Shown here piece after piece: positions 11,937-21,591 of a DNA stretch of 64,000 nucleotides; positions within the stretch are counted from its first letter, which is position 1, and each line of letters begins with the position of its first letter. The stretch is taken from positions 7,256,501 through 7,320,500 of the forward strand of contig JAKNDB010000087.1 of the NCBI GenBank assembly GCA_024305405.1, read 5' to 3'. The notes beneath the pieces were generated by a model. The model ran no database searches. It worked only from the letters and a program-made list of their open reading frames with translations, and was not told the origin of the DNA. The translations under genes were made by a program, and so were the position numbers. The stretch is from Dirofilaria immitis (taxonomy: Eukaryota > Nematoda > Chromadorea > Rhabditida > Onchocercidae).

Positions 11937-14900
11937 TGATATGGTATAGAAAAGAATAATAAACTATGTCTAAAAACAAATGGAAAAATATTGCGATGAA
12001 GAAAGAAGAAAGAAGCAAGAAATAAACAATATTCTAAAAAGCTTTTAAATATTAATTATTATTCTAATATTCAAATTTGTTGCTTCTTCCAAAACTGATT
12101 TGATTTATTAAATTAATCAATTTTAATCATTTATGAAACTATTTCTTCTTTATGATTAACTTTATTACAATTAATTTTAATCATCATTTTTAACATTCTT
12201 AAATTAAATTAATTTTTTTAGCTTATATTGGATAAGTTAATTTTTATTACTAAAAAATACGCATAAACATGCACAACACATACACACACACATACACACA
12301 CATACACACACACATATATATATACACAAGCAGAAAAATGTATCTAACCGAAAAGAGTAGGAAGTATCAGGAAGTAATCCATCGATGATATGCTTTTCAA
12401 TCGGTATTGTAAGCATTAATTCTCGACTACTTCCGTTTGATGCATTAAAATGAATTGAATAGCCAATAATATTATATGAATGTAACGGTTTCTCCCATGT
12501 AAGTTGAATTCGATGTGAGTCGAGAACTTTTGCTGTGAGACCTGCAGGTTGCTCCGGAACTATAAAAGATTTCAATCATTAATTGGAATTCAGTTAAACA
12601 ACATTTTACAAGAATTTTTTTGCGAATAACAATTATATATATATATATATATAATAAGAAAAATAATGTATTGAAAAAAAGAAAATCAGCTTATTGATCT
12701 ATTACTAAGATGACTGATAGTACATAGATATATATAAAAGTTCAATAAAGAGAAATTAATAAATCAAGCAAGGCAAGATATGCCATATTAAACAACCGAA
12801 TGAATTTGATAAGATTTGAACGATATTACTTGCATATTTAAATTTGAATATTATTTGTTCTTTTATATGAAGGCTAATTTATAAAGAAACAAACTTGCAT
12901 GATTTTTCATATTTATGGACTGAAATTTTTAAAATTTATTAAAATTATTTCCATAATTTGTTAATTTTTCATAACAACATTTGTAGGCTATTTAAATAAA
13001 AAGATTATATTAAGTGTTTGACTGTTGATAATACATATTTGTTAATAAGATCGGATCGATTAACAATTTTAATTTTCGATATGAAATAAAAGGTATTTGA
13101 TGAAAAGAATGAAAAATAAGTGATCTAACTTCCTTGTTTTGTGATAACAGTAGCAAGCTGAGACATTGGTCCTAGTCCTTTGGCATTTTTGCTTGCACAT
13201 GAATATAATAGACACTTTCAAATTCTAAATTTGTTATTGTCACAATCAGTTCATCCGATTTGGTTTCACGCTAAAAGATAAATGATAGTAACTGCCCATT
13301 TCATGAACAATTAAAATTAAATTAAATTTTCAATTAAGTCTTCCTTCGAAATCGTTTATCGTTTATTTCTTTATTCTAATTTCAAATAATTTTTGTCATC
13401 TATCATGCAACATATCACTGTCCAAATTAATTTAAAATATATTACATTCATGAGAATTAACTCAATATTTATTTCAATTAATTTTCATCATACACGATTA
13501 ACATTATTATGAGCAGTATTTGTCTCTGATTATTCACTAAATATTCATTAGCAAAAATCCACAGGTTTTAATTTCAATTTAATCGAAAATTTACTGTTTT
13601 CCACAAATGATATGTTGTATTTGGTTCCAAATTGGTATAATGAACAACATATCCCTAGAAAAATAAACTTTAATCATTATCAAGAGAAGACAGTTTAATC
13701 AATTTTATACCAAGATTGGAATAATAAAGAAAAAATGAAAAGATAAAAATTTATTTCAAATAGAAATATTCTTAATTAAATACTTTGTTCAAAAAAAATT
13801 ATTAAATTTAAAAATTATTTTGCTAATTCTTACTGTAATTTGTCCATTTGGCTTCTCTGGTGGTTCCCAACGTACTAAAATGGAACTTCGGCTCAAAACT
13901 CGAGCTTGTACCTTTTGAGGTGCACTACCTGGCTTTGTTTCATCTGTTTGCACTTCTTTTGGCATGCTTGCAGCACTGCGACCAATTACATTAACTGATA
14001 ATACTGCGATTTCGTATAACTGAAACAGGAAAGCGAAATATTCAATGAAATGATAGGATGAAAATAAGTAAAATTGAAAAATTTTTTATAAAAGTTAATT
14101 AATTTTTGTTCATTTATCCGCTATTTACGAACAACAGTTGTTCTGACGAGTTAAACTTTAAAACTTTTCAATCAATTAAAATTTTGAACTTACAATAATT
14201 TGACTGTGAAAATTACTGAGTTATAAATATTCTCGAAGATAAGCATAAAATAAAAATATTGCTAAATTCGAATTTAACTTCATATAACTTTTGCATGAAG
14301 TCTTTAGGAAGACGAAGAAATTTGTGAAATAACAAAAGTAATAATATGCCCAATGTACAAATATAATTTTAACTCAAAATATTTGGCCATATTTGCTAGT
14401 TTAATTGATATTTTATTTAGGGAATCGATTAACTCCTATTTTTATTTAATAATATTCCATTCCGCATAACAGTTACTTATCTCATCGGTTTCTAACGAAA
14501 CTAACCTGATAAGGCTCCAGATCAGTGATAACAGTAGAAGTAACATTTGCGCTTACTTCTTTTTGCTTGAATGATCCTTCGTCGTACCTAAATTTTATGC
14601 AAAAATTTTATAAAGGAAATTTTGTATATGAAATTGGATTACTGAATTAATACTATTCAGAAATCATGCAACCAACTGGGAATTAAATGATTAAGTAAAT
14701 TAATTAGGTGCATGGTAAATAGATTGCTATTGTTCATTCATATTATTCAGAAATCATGCAACATTCAAGCTAGCACTGGGTTGAATAATTCATTACAAAT
14801 CTAATAAATAGTATGAATAATTAAAATGTAGCAGTTGAGAATTAATAAGTGATTCAATAATGCAATAACTGAATCATAAATCAATTAATTAAATTGCTGT

Positions 14901-17900
14901 ATTAATCATTATTGATATTTAATTACTGTAAATAGTCAAAGTATCAATTCAAATTTAATAACTTACTCGATATCATTAGCAGGAAATATTGGTGTTGATA
15001 AAATTGCAGCACTCCTTCAAAAAACACAGCAGATGAGCAAACATGCATGTTAGAAAGATTAAAATAATATATACTAAATTACTTATTTAGTGTAATTTTC
15101 CTTAAAATATATTTCTTAAAAAATGGTTTTAAAAGAATTAAAAATTCTTAAATTTCTTAAAAGTAATTCACAAAAATTAGTTGAGAATTACTTTTAAAAT
15201 TAAACAATGAATAAAAATTAAATTAAACTGACAAATAAAATTAGTTGCTTATTTTGGCTGTGATAAATAAAATTTTGAATCAATCTTTATCAGTAAAATT
15301 GGAGCGAATAAAAATTGGAAGATATTCAAGCAATTAATAATTAAATATAATGTAAAATATATCAAATAGTGAGCTAGTACTATTTTCACTAAACAATTAC
15401 TGATTCTAGAATATTTATTTTCCCTAAATTATTAAATTTAATGCCATGGATTTATCAATTGCATATTAAAATTGAAAAGTAATATTAAAGTTTTAGCATT
15501 CAAAAAAAAGAAATAAAAAAATTGTTGTCAGTATCTTCTCAGACACATGCATCTTGTTTAATACACAGCAATCGAAAGAATTATGGCATTAATATCACTT
15601 CATCTAGAGTATTGACAAAATCATGTAAATTTTACTTTTGGCGATATTTGATGATATATTTTTGACCGGTTCTTCCTTAATGTATACCGGATCCCAACTT
15701 ATGCGAACACTGTTGGATGTTACATCTGAGAGTTGCAAATTCTGCGGTGCATGAGGCAGTGCTGCAAAAATGATTTGAATTTTAAATCTATGCAATCCAG
15801 AAAATAAATTAAAGAAACTAATAATTTATGTTTTCCTATCGTAAAATGAAGTTAAATTTATTCTCCATAAATAATATATCATCATTTTTAAAAACATGAT
15901 TGAGTAATTGAATATATCTGCTCTAAAAATTCAAAAATATTCGAGGAATAATCTTATTTTTAGAAGCTTAGTTACGAAATTTATGATAATTGCGAGAATA
16001 GTGAGTGATGGATGAATTTTATTAGCAGAGAAGAAAACTTGTTATGAAATTTGGCAAAGAGTATAAAAGAAATCAATAGACATAATTAAATAAAATGAAA
16101 AATTTTAATTAAAAATATACATTAACTGAATAGCGTAGTAATAAGGTCCTTTTATATTCTCATCAAAAAGAAAGCCATCATAATTTTGTTTCACAGCAAT
16201 CATTTAAATTGAAATTTTATATTTAAATTTCTTTTATTTGTAACATCTTCATTTATTATCTAACAATGACTGATATTTTTAAAGATTAGACATTTAAAAA
16301 AGAAAACTTAAGTATTAAAAATATTTGATAGGTTTTCTTCAGATACACAGCATAAGAATAGTGAAGATTAAAAAGGCAGAAAAATATAATTCGGTATTTT
16401 GGTAAGTGATAAATGATGAAAGTATAGTGCACAATACAACAGTGTGCTAGAAAAATTACAAGGTATTAGGAAAAGGAATTTATACATTTCATGATACACA
16501 GTACATTTATTTCAGACTACATATTATATTGCTGAATGACGAAATGACAGTAATATATAATATAGTAATATATTATGAAATATTTGGAGAGAGTTAATGA
16601 AAGTATAAACATTTGGAGAGAGAGTTAATGAAAGTAGAAAGTATAAACAAACAACAAAACCTAATCAAATATTATTTGATTAGGTTTTGCAAATAATGAC
16701 AATATTTTTAGGGAAAGAATTAGTAACTTCATAAATATCATAAATTATTAATACCTTAATAATTAGCCGGCTAATATTTTATAAGTACTAAATAAATATA
16801 ATAATATAATAATAGTATGAAAAAAGCCATGTTAAAAAAATTTGTAATTTAGTGAATGATCATCAAATTATTTGCTAAGTACTATTTTGAATAAATAAAT
16901 AAATGATGATATGGAAAAAACGACAAAAATGAGGCAAAACAAACTTTTATTTTATAGTCGAAAATATTAAGAGATCAAGAATTAGTCAAGTAGAGATTTC
17001 AGCATTTAATTATTATAATTCAATTAAAAAAAAGATATGATTTATTTTAATAAATATTACTTACATTTCACTTCAACAGTTGTCATTGCTTCGATGTTAC
17101 CAAGTTTGCTAACTGCAACACACGTGTAATTCTCGGTTTTCTCGATTCTCGTCAATGTTAGTACGTTTCGGCCTAAATTATAAAAATTTTACGATTCGTA
17201 CTTTTTAATTAGAGAAAAGTTTATAATTTTATTGAAAAATATTTAATAAAATAATATATTTTTAAATATAAATAAACTTTTATATGAATACTTGAATTAT
17301 TCAAAAACCAATTAATTTTATTTTCTTAATTATGCTTTTAGTTTTTTTTATAAAAATTTTGAAACATCGATTGAACAATTGAATAAAAGTATGATGAAAA
17401 TAATTTTAAAAAAATGAAAAATGAATTTCTTTTAACGCAAATTTTATTGTGCAAATAAAAAGTATAACCAATTGGCGCAGCTTGTGGATCGTTAAGATAA
17501 GTATCGTCGGATTTTTTCCAGAATACCCGTGGCATTGGGTATCCTACAGCAACGCAAGTTAAATTAAGCGCTCCACCCAATGCCGTTTTATACAAACGTT
17601 CAAGTTTATAAGAAAAATATGGCGGTACTCGTCGAACTGTAAGCGAAAAGGAAGGAGATACAGTAACCAAAAAATATGAAATAAATAAATAAAATAAGAT
17701 ACAAATAATATAATAATTATATAAACTTATTATATAGATTGAATGAGAAAATGTAAAAGTTAATTGAAAATTTAATTTTTACGCCATACTGAGTAAATTA
17801 TTTATAATAAAAAATTTTCCATTTAGACCTTATATTATAAATAAATATAAGTGATTTGATAAATAAATAATTTAATATTACGTAAACGAGTAGAAATAGA

Positions 17901-20900
17901 GATAATCGAAGTGCTTCAAACTATACAAAAATATCTTGTGTGTCTCTTAAATTATATATGCAATCTTTCTTCTTTTTCTTCCCTGTTATTTATTTATAAT
18001 CAACAAATTCGTGAAGTTTTATTAAATTTAAAACATCAAGTTTATTAAGTTTAATTTATAATAATAATACTAACCTTTGACATATAAATGTGCAGCTTTG
18101 GAATGTGTAACACCATGGGCATTTCTTGCAACGCATTCATATTTCCCTTGATCTTCTTCTTTTGCTTGTTGTATCATCAATGCACCTATATTTAGGTATA
18201 TATTTTAGATTGAAGAAAGAAACTTTAGTCGAGCAAAATGCAAGATGAAAAAGAGAAAGCATGCCGTTCAGTGTATATTTGTGTTGTCATTTTGTTTATA
18301 AATGTTTTTGTGTGATTGAAAAAAATAACTTCGCACATTACTATTTATATAAGCAAAAGGTCTGAGAACGAAAGATTAAAGATTAGAACTTAATTTAATG
18401 ATATAATGGTTTCTCGGTTTTTTTTTTTTACAGATTTATTTTAAAGATAATGCTTTCCTTAATCAAATTAAAATTAAATGATTGGAATCATTTATAATTC
18501 CTGGTACATTACCGTTATTTCGCATTTCTGTAATTTAAATGCAAAAATTTTGTATTATAAAATAGAGTATATAAATTAATCTTACTTATAGTACATCGCT
18601 CTTATTTACAATATATTAAAATATAAAAAAAAAAAATTCACAGATAGATGTGTAATATCTTTTGTTAACAGAAAAAAAAAATAAAATGTGCGCAATGATC
18701 GAAAAAAAAAAGAAAAAGTTAAACAATTAATAAAATTTGCATTATTTATGACAAATACTAATACTTTTTAATTTGAAAAATGAATAAATTTAAAATTTTT
18801 AATTTCTAAAAATAACAATTAATCGATATATACGTGGAACAAACAAATTTGATTTTTTTGAAGTGATGTAAATAAATAAGGTGATGTGATATATTATAAG
18901 AAGTAAATGAGTGTAATCAAAAATTGCAAACTGTGAATATTTACATGCTATTATTTTCATATTTTCTTTTTGACAGAAAAAATATATATTGCTAAATCTT
19001 ACCAATTGCTTTCAATCGAAAACCTAAAATTTTAATTTTCAAAAAACATTTCCATCTAATTTTCATGATGGATATGAAAGAAAAATAAAAAATTTGGAAC
19101 ATTTTGTTTAATAGCAAAACGTTTGAATTTAAGATAAGATAAAGTAGAATATGATTTGAATATTACTATTATTGTAATATTATCGCTGAAATCATGAGGA
19201 GGGTTCCCTGATAAAACAAAATATAAAGATTCATAAGAGAATTTGTTAGAGACATATTAAATTATATAGGTCAAGATGTTAAAAATCATATTAGTTATCA
19301 TGTTTATGTGCTTCAAATAAAGGCGATGTCTCCGGTCACTTCAGAATTAACCTCGCAATGGTGAGAGGAAAGGCTAGATGTGCTATACGAGGTCAATTGG
19401 ATGGATATATTGGGTATTGTTTGTTCTCTTCTTCAAGTTATAAAATTGTCAGGATTATCTCATTGGTATTATTGAATTTATATTATTGATCTTGACGCTG
19501 TTCGTTGATATATTATCAAATTTGTCGTAATAAAGATTCAATTACCCAAATTTAGGTGCTTTTGTCACGGTTAAAGAAGATCAGTGACAGATATATATAT
19601 ATTTGAATTCAAATGTTATTATTATTTCTATATATTTATTATCGATCAAAGTAAATGATTTATTCTGATTTTTATATTTTTCTTTTTTGGACTCGAAGCA
19701 GTTATTAGAAAGTTCGATTACCATATGCAACCTAATGAAACAATAATTTTTTAAATATTAAGAATAAATTATGTGAAAGATAGTATCAAAGAAGATTCAG
19801 GAAAAAACAAAAATGGAAAACTATAAGTTTTGGATATAAGTTTTGGATAAAAGAGCTTTTATTGTAAATAATTTTCTAGCAATACTGTGATTAAATTTGA
19901 TATCCTCACTAATATTCGATAACATTTTTATTCATATATATATATATATATATATATATGAATAAAAAAAAATATATATATATTTTGATCTTACAAATAA
20001 AAAAAGAGAATTAGAAAAAATACCTGGATTGCCAAGAGTGGAAACAGAATATCGTGTATTAGACCGAATGTCAACGGGCATCAGATCCCGAAGCCATAAC
20101 ACCTTTGGACGAGGATGACCACGTACCCGACATGATAAATGCGCTGTCCGACCTTGTTCAACCGATTTCAATATTGGGTGTGCCTCAATTACAGGAAATC
20201 CGGCTGGTAATTCGTCTAAAAAAACAAGCTTCGATGACTGATTTAAGTTCTCTAGACAATGCTTGATTATTTCAGCAAAAAAAAGTTGCAATATTATTGA
20301 AATTTACCAGATGGAAGAACAGTAAGTATCGCGTCAGCGATAACCGGATTACCAATTCCGTTGTCTGCTGTGCAACTTATTGTTGAATTTGCATCACTTA
20401 ACCTAACCGGCTCAATTCTCAACGTACTCAGTCCGTTGGATAGAGTTTTCGTAGAATATCTTAAAAATCATGATTAGTGATAAATTGCAAATTCAGAATA
20501 CTATTAAAAATTTAAGGAACAATTGGAAACATAGTAATAAATTTACTATCAAGATTATAATCATGGTTATATGATAATTGTAATTACAATCACAGTAGTA
20601 TCATAACTTATCATATTAAGATTACTATCATATCAAGTAGTCCATTATAACTATTACTTATATCCATACTAACCATTCTCTGTTTTATAATAATATGTAG
20701 ATTACTTTTCTTAATGTGACATTAGTTTATTTGACTAAACTGAATACAATTCCTTTTCATTTTCATTTGACGAACAAATTTTTAGAAAATGTTTGATTTA
20801 AATATTTTACACTTTTTCATACATTTGGATAATGCGGAATACCTTAAATCAGAGACTGATAGACCATTTTTCTTCCAAACTACTGTAGGTAATGGATTAC

Positions 20901-21591
20901 CATCGGCGCGACAAAAGAAGCTAATCCTTGTATCAACAAGTACTGTCGATGAATCGGGTCGAATTATCAATTTAGCACTATCTTCAACAAAACTAATTTG
21001 GCAATTTAGTGAGTAAAAAATTGGATTTGAAAATTTGGAAGAAAACGGAAATTGATTTGAAGAATATGAAGGATTGATTAATCCTGATCACACGATATTT
21101 CATCAATGAGAAACATATAATGCAGCAGACAAATCCAGGGCATTAGTTATATATATGTACGGTTTTGAAAATTTTATTAAACTCAAATTCATCAAACTTA
21201 CACGCCAAAGCTTGAATATAATTTTGATATTCCCAGTCTGGAAGTAGTGGAAGTGAAGATAGTAAGAAAATTAAATAAGCACATTGAATAGTTTGAAGGT
21301 TTTTAGTCGAAATATATTAGATCAAATCGATTCAGAATAATCACATATTATGAAGATTCAACATATTTTAGTCAATACAGAGAAATTTCTCGATTTGAAC
21401 TGCTCCAGTTTTCCGAATATTTCGGGATTTTTTTCACATATATTATAAACAATATATTGTATTATTTGATTTTGAAAAAATGAAGCACATAGGGAAAGAA
21501 TCTTACCATCGTATGCAGATTTGACGAAAGCAAAAAGGATAGAAGAAAGATGAAATATGAGCAGGATAATTTTGTTGTCAATAAGGACCAT
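10357..21591 (-). CDS. ptp-3: LAR-type receptor protein tyrosine phosphatase, 5' (extracellular) part; 17 exons, incomplete at the 3' side
   Basis: Cell-surface receptor of the LAR family, which acts in axon guidance and synapse assembly by binding heparan-sulfate proteoglycans and synaptic organisers through Ig domains and signalling through cytoplasmic phosphatase domains. Seen here: signal peptide (about residues 1-25), Ig1 (30-125), Ig2 (128-226), Ig3 (227-318), FN1 (320-420), FN2 (424-530), FN3 (534-627), FN4 (630-755) and a short linker. Diagnostic strings are LNLTCVAVGYPMP in Ig3, VRRVPP between Ig2 and Ig3, GKYECVARNAHG in Ig2, VRISWDP in FN1, AARSARGIGAF in FN3 and KTDED after FN4, all at their LAR positions. 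Splice phases agree at every junction once three single-base frame breaks (T runs at 15659-15663, 13186-13190 and 10974-10978) are allowed for. Family members are usually about 1900-2000 residues; only the first 40% or so is here. The transmembrane and phosphatase exons must lie beyond the left edge. Family assignment is secure; the symbol is by homology. Confidence 0.94.
10809..11191 (-). CDS. ptp-3: exon 16: FN4, with frame break
   Basis: Codes for VPTVAPKILMLKALSSHSLF, IRWKAPLIEYNKGKILNYLI and an acidic loop (WRSDEDDEESLSG). In another frame it continues RWLEIIQDAVLGDSAIIKGL, then PHTIYEVSVAAGTDIGYGPG and KTDED. Together they make one complete FN4 domain. The switch needs one added A in the A5 run matching plus-strand T5 10974-10978 (GKSEKSEKRW). 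The neighbouring T5 at 10982-10986 cannot be the site, because the added base would bring TGA into frame. The donor at 10808 (GTTGGT) gives phase 1; GTATTG four bases on is the alternative. Confidence 0.88.
11489..11504. repeat. TA microsatellite
   Basis: Alternating AT, 16 bases, in the intron between exons 15 and 16. Confidence 0.9.
11701..11771 (-). CDS. ptp-3: exon 15: last strand of FN3
   Basis: Codes for VAARSARGIGAFCADVTVKT then HQN. VAARSARG-GAF is one of the most conserved strings of the LAR family. The acceptor is TATTGTAG and the donor GTAAGA; it joins the flanking exons in phase. Confidence 0.95.
11899..11928. repeat. TA microsatellite
   Basis: Alternating AT, 30 bases, in the intron between exons 14 and 15. 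Confidence 0.95.
12274..12328. repeat. compound CA/TA microsatellite
   Basis: CA runs with TACA interruptions followed by a TA run. It begins 20 bases after the exon 14 donor and accounts for the Cys/Val-rich tail of the open frame that reads through that donor. Confidence 0.93.
12349..12559 (-). CDS. ptp-3: exon 14: main part of FN3
   Basis: Codes for PEQPAGLTAKVLDSHRIQLT, then WEKPLHSYNIIGYSIHFNAS and, at the end, GLLPDTSYSFR. W-E-K-P, I-x-G-Y-x-I and L-P-D-T-x-Y are the FN3 core positions. The acceptor is TTTTATAG, the donor GTTAGA; a CA/TA microsatellite begins 20 bases beyond the donor. Confidence 0.95.
12634..12653. repeat. TA microsatellite
   Basis: Alternating TA, 20 bases, in the intron between exons 13 and 14. 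Confidence 0.9.
13130..13270 (-). CDS. ptp-3: exon 13: end of FN2, with frame break
   Basis: Codes for RETKSDELIVTITNLEFESV then YYIHVQAK. Literally read it then runs into TAG a few codons later. One more A in the A5 run (plus-strand T5 at 13186-13190) restores NAKGLGPMSQLATVITKQG, the normal FN3 end, with a GTTAGA donor in the right phase for exon 14. Confidence 0.88.
13595..13654 (-). CDS. ptp-3: exon 12: C strand of FN2 (60 nt)
   Basis: Codes for GYVVHYTNLEPNTTYHLWKT: the G-Y-x-V-x-Y strand of FN2 and the Trp that follows it in LAR. Phase 0 at both ends. Because it holds a core strand it is probably constitutive despite its small size. The acceptor is TTTTTCTAG, the donor GTAAAT. Confidence 0.93.
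13834..14019 (-). CDS. ptp-3: exon 11: end of FN1 and start of FN2
   Basis: Codes for LYEIAVLSVNVIGRSAASMP, a linker KEVQTDETKPGSAPQKVQAR, then SSILVRWEPPEKPNGQIT. The NVIGRS-AAS motif ends FN1 and SAPQKVQARVL opens FN2 exactly as in LAR. The acceptor is TTTCAG, the donor GTAAGA; phase 0 at both ends, 62 codons. Confidence 0.95.
14506..14587 (-). CDS. ptp-3: exon 10: middle of FN1
   Basis: Codes for YDEGSFKQKEVSANVTSTVI then TDLEPYQ. TDLEPYQ-LYE is the standard FN3 L-P-x-T-x-Y region before strand F. The acceptor is AAATTTAG and the donor GTTAGT; it ends in phase 0. Confidence 0.93.
14653..14772. repeat. short direct repeat, about 19 bases, two copies
   Basis: TATTCAGAAATCATGCAAC occurs near 14653 and again near 14745, in the intron between exons 9 and 10. 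Confidence 0.75.
14967..15014 (-). CDS. ptp-3: exon 9: symmetric 48-nt (or 45-nt) microexon in FN1
   Basis: Codes for about SAAILSTPIFPANDIE, inserted after the FN1 C strand. The donor GTAAGT is strong. Two acceptors three bases apart (AAG then GAG, at 15015 and 15012) give 48 or 45 nt. Entry and exit phases are both 2, so skipping keeps the frame and would join RQK to YDEGSF. It is probably an optional cassette; that is inference. Confidence 0.7.
15636..15761 (-). CDS. ptp-3: exon 8: start of FN1, with frame break
   Basis: Codes for SLPHAPQNLQLSDVTSNSVR then ISWDPVYIKEEPV, the A-B strands of the first FN3 domain. Read literally, the end of the exon (KNISSNIAK) is not FN3-like and leaves phase 1, which does not fit exon 9. 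With one more A in the A5 run (plus-strand T5 at 15659-15663) it reads KKYIIKYRQ, the expected Y-x-I-x-Y C strand, and leaves phase 2, which fits. The donor is GTAAAA. Confidence 0.85.
16582..16648. repeat. imperfect tandem duplication (29 and 38 bases)
   Basis: ATTTGGAGAGAGTTAATGAA and the next nine bases recur at 16611-16648 with two small insertions (AG, and a repeat of AGAAAGT type). Confidence 0.85.
16655..16689. repeat. 16-bp perfect hairpin with 3-base loop
   Basis: CAAAACCTAATCAAAT (16655-16670) pairs exactly with 16674-16689. It lies in the intron between exons 7 and 8, directly after an imperfect tandem duplication. Confidence 0.9.
17065..17172 (-). CDS. ptp-3: exon 7: second part of Ig3
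   Basis: Codes for RNVLTLTRIEKTENYTCVAV, then SKLGNIEAMTTVEVK. ENYTCVAVS-LG contains the second Ig3 Cys and a glycosylation sequon. The donor is GTAAGT, the acceptor TAATTTAG; phases are 1 and 1, as usual for Ig modules. Confidence 0.95.
17469..17636 (-). CDS. ptp-3: exon 6: first part of Ig3
   Basis: Codes for VRRVPPYFSYKLERLYKTAL, then ALNLTCVAVGYPMPRVFWKK and SDDTYLNDPQAAPIG. VRRVPP and NLTCVAVG-PMP are near-identical to LAR Ig3, and NLT is a likely N-glycosylation site. This exon contains an intact run of six T (plus strand, near 17510-17517), so six-base runs are not always lost in this sequence. The donor is GTTATA. Confidence 0.95.
18075..18185 (-). CDS. ptp-3: exon 5: second part of Ig2
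   Basis: Codes for GALMIQQAKEEDQGKYECVA, then RNAHGVTHSKAAHLYVK. The DQGKYECVA motif carries the second Ig2 Cys and is close to the vertebrate LAR string. The donor is GTTAGT; phases are 1 and 1. Confidence 0.95.
19925..19968. repeat. 44-bp perfect palindrome built on a TA tract
   Basis: A TA run (19934-19959) is flanked by TTTTTATTC on the left and GAATAAAAA on the right, so the whole 44 bases are self-complementary. It begins 55 bases beyond the donor of exon 4. Confidence 0.9.
20024..20215 (-). CDS. ptp-3: exon 4: first part of Ig2
   Basis: Codes for ELPAGFPVIEAHPILKSVEQ, then AHLSCRVRGHPRPKVLWLRD and LMPVDIRSNTRYSVSTLGNP. The pattern of LPPGFP, then the first Cys, then the Trp followed by LPVD is that of LAR Ig2. 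The acceptor is a T-run plus TAG and the donor GTATTT; both ends are phase 1. Confidence 0.95.
20308..20459 (-). CDS. ptp-3: exon 3: second half of Ig1
   Basis: Codes for YSTKTLSNGLSTLRIEPVRL, then TISCTADNGIGNP with the second Ig1 Cys, ending in TVLPS. The acceptor is TTTTTAAG and the donor GTAAAT. It joins exon 2 at an Arg codon (AG|A) and exon 4 at an Asp codon (G|AC). Confidence 0.93.
20843..20981 (-). CDS. ptp-3: exon 2: first half of Ig1
   Basis: Codes for DSAKLIIRPDSSTVLVDTR then ISFFCRADGNPLPTVVWKK: the B-strand Cys and C-strand Trp of Ig1. The acceptor TTGAAG (AG at 20983-20982) gives the phase needed by exon 1. A second AG at 20994-20993 would give the wrong phase. The donor is GTATTC. 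The basic loop after VVWKK reads NGLS, where vertebrate LAR has GKK. Confidence 0.9.
21507..21591 (-). CDS. ptp-3: exon 1: signal peptide
   Basis: Codes for MVLIDNKIILLIFHLSSILF followed by AFVKSAYD: a short polar start, a hydrophobic core of about 14 residues and small residues suitable for signal peptidase near residues 24-26. The start context AAAAGAATGG is good. The donor after 21507 is GTAAGA and the exon ends in phase 1, which fits exon 2 when its acceptor at 20981 is used. Confidence 0.9.

Larger units (their letters stand above)
10387..21506 (-). other. the 16 internal introns of the LAR-type gene
   Basis: Sizes in bases, from the 5' side: 525, 383, 92, 1838, 438, 296, 1303, 621, 379, 486, 179, 324, 570, 577, 509 and 422. 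They are AT-rich and hold microsatellites, a 44-bp palindrome (19925-19968), a hairpin next to a duplication (16582-16689) and a GC-richer islet (19290-19490). I found no second gene inside them. Donors are GTAAG- or GTTAG-like; acceptors are short, often TTTAG, TATAG or TTCAG without a long pyrimidine tract. Confidence 0.8.

Noticed and set aside
19535..19556. Spliced-leader-1-like sequence (core ATTACCC)
   Set aside because: It resembles the nematode SL1 core over about 20 bases but with several mismatches. There is no following donor in the right place and no 5S gene nearby. Similarity of this size is expected in AT-rich DNA.
20982..20992. Alternative acceptor for exon 2 at 20992
   Set aside because: It gives a slightly better U-rich context, but the phase then fails with exon 1 and leads to a stop. 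The acceptor at 20981 keeps the frame.
20789..21016. 75-codon plus-strand ORF
   Set aside because: It is an antisense shadow of exon 2.
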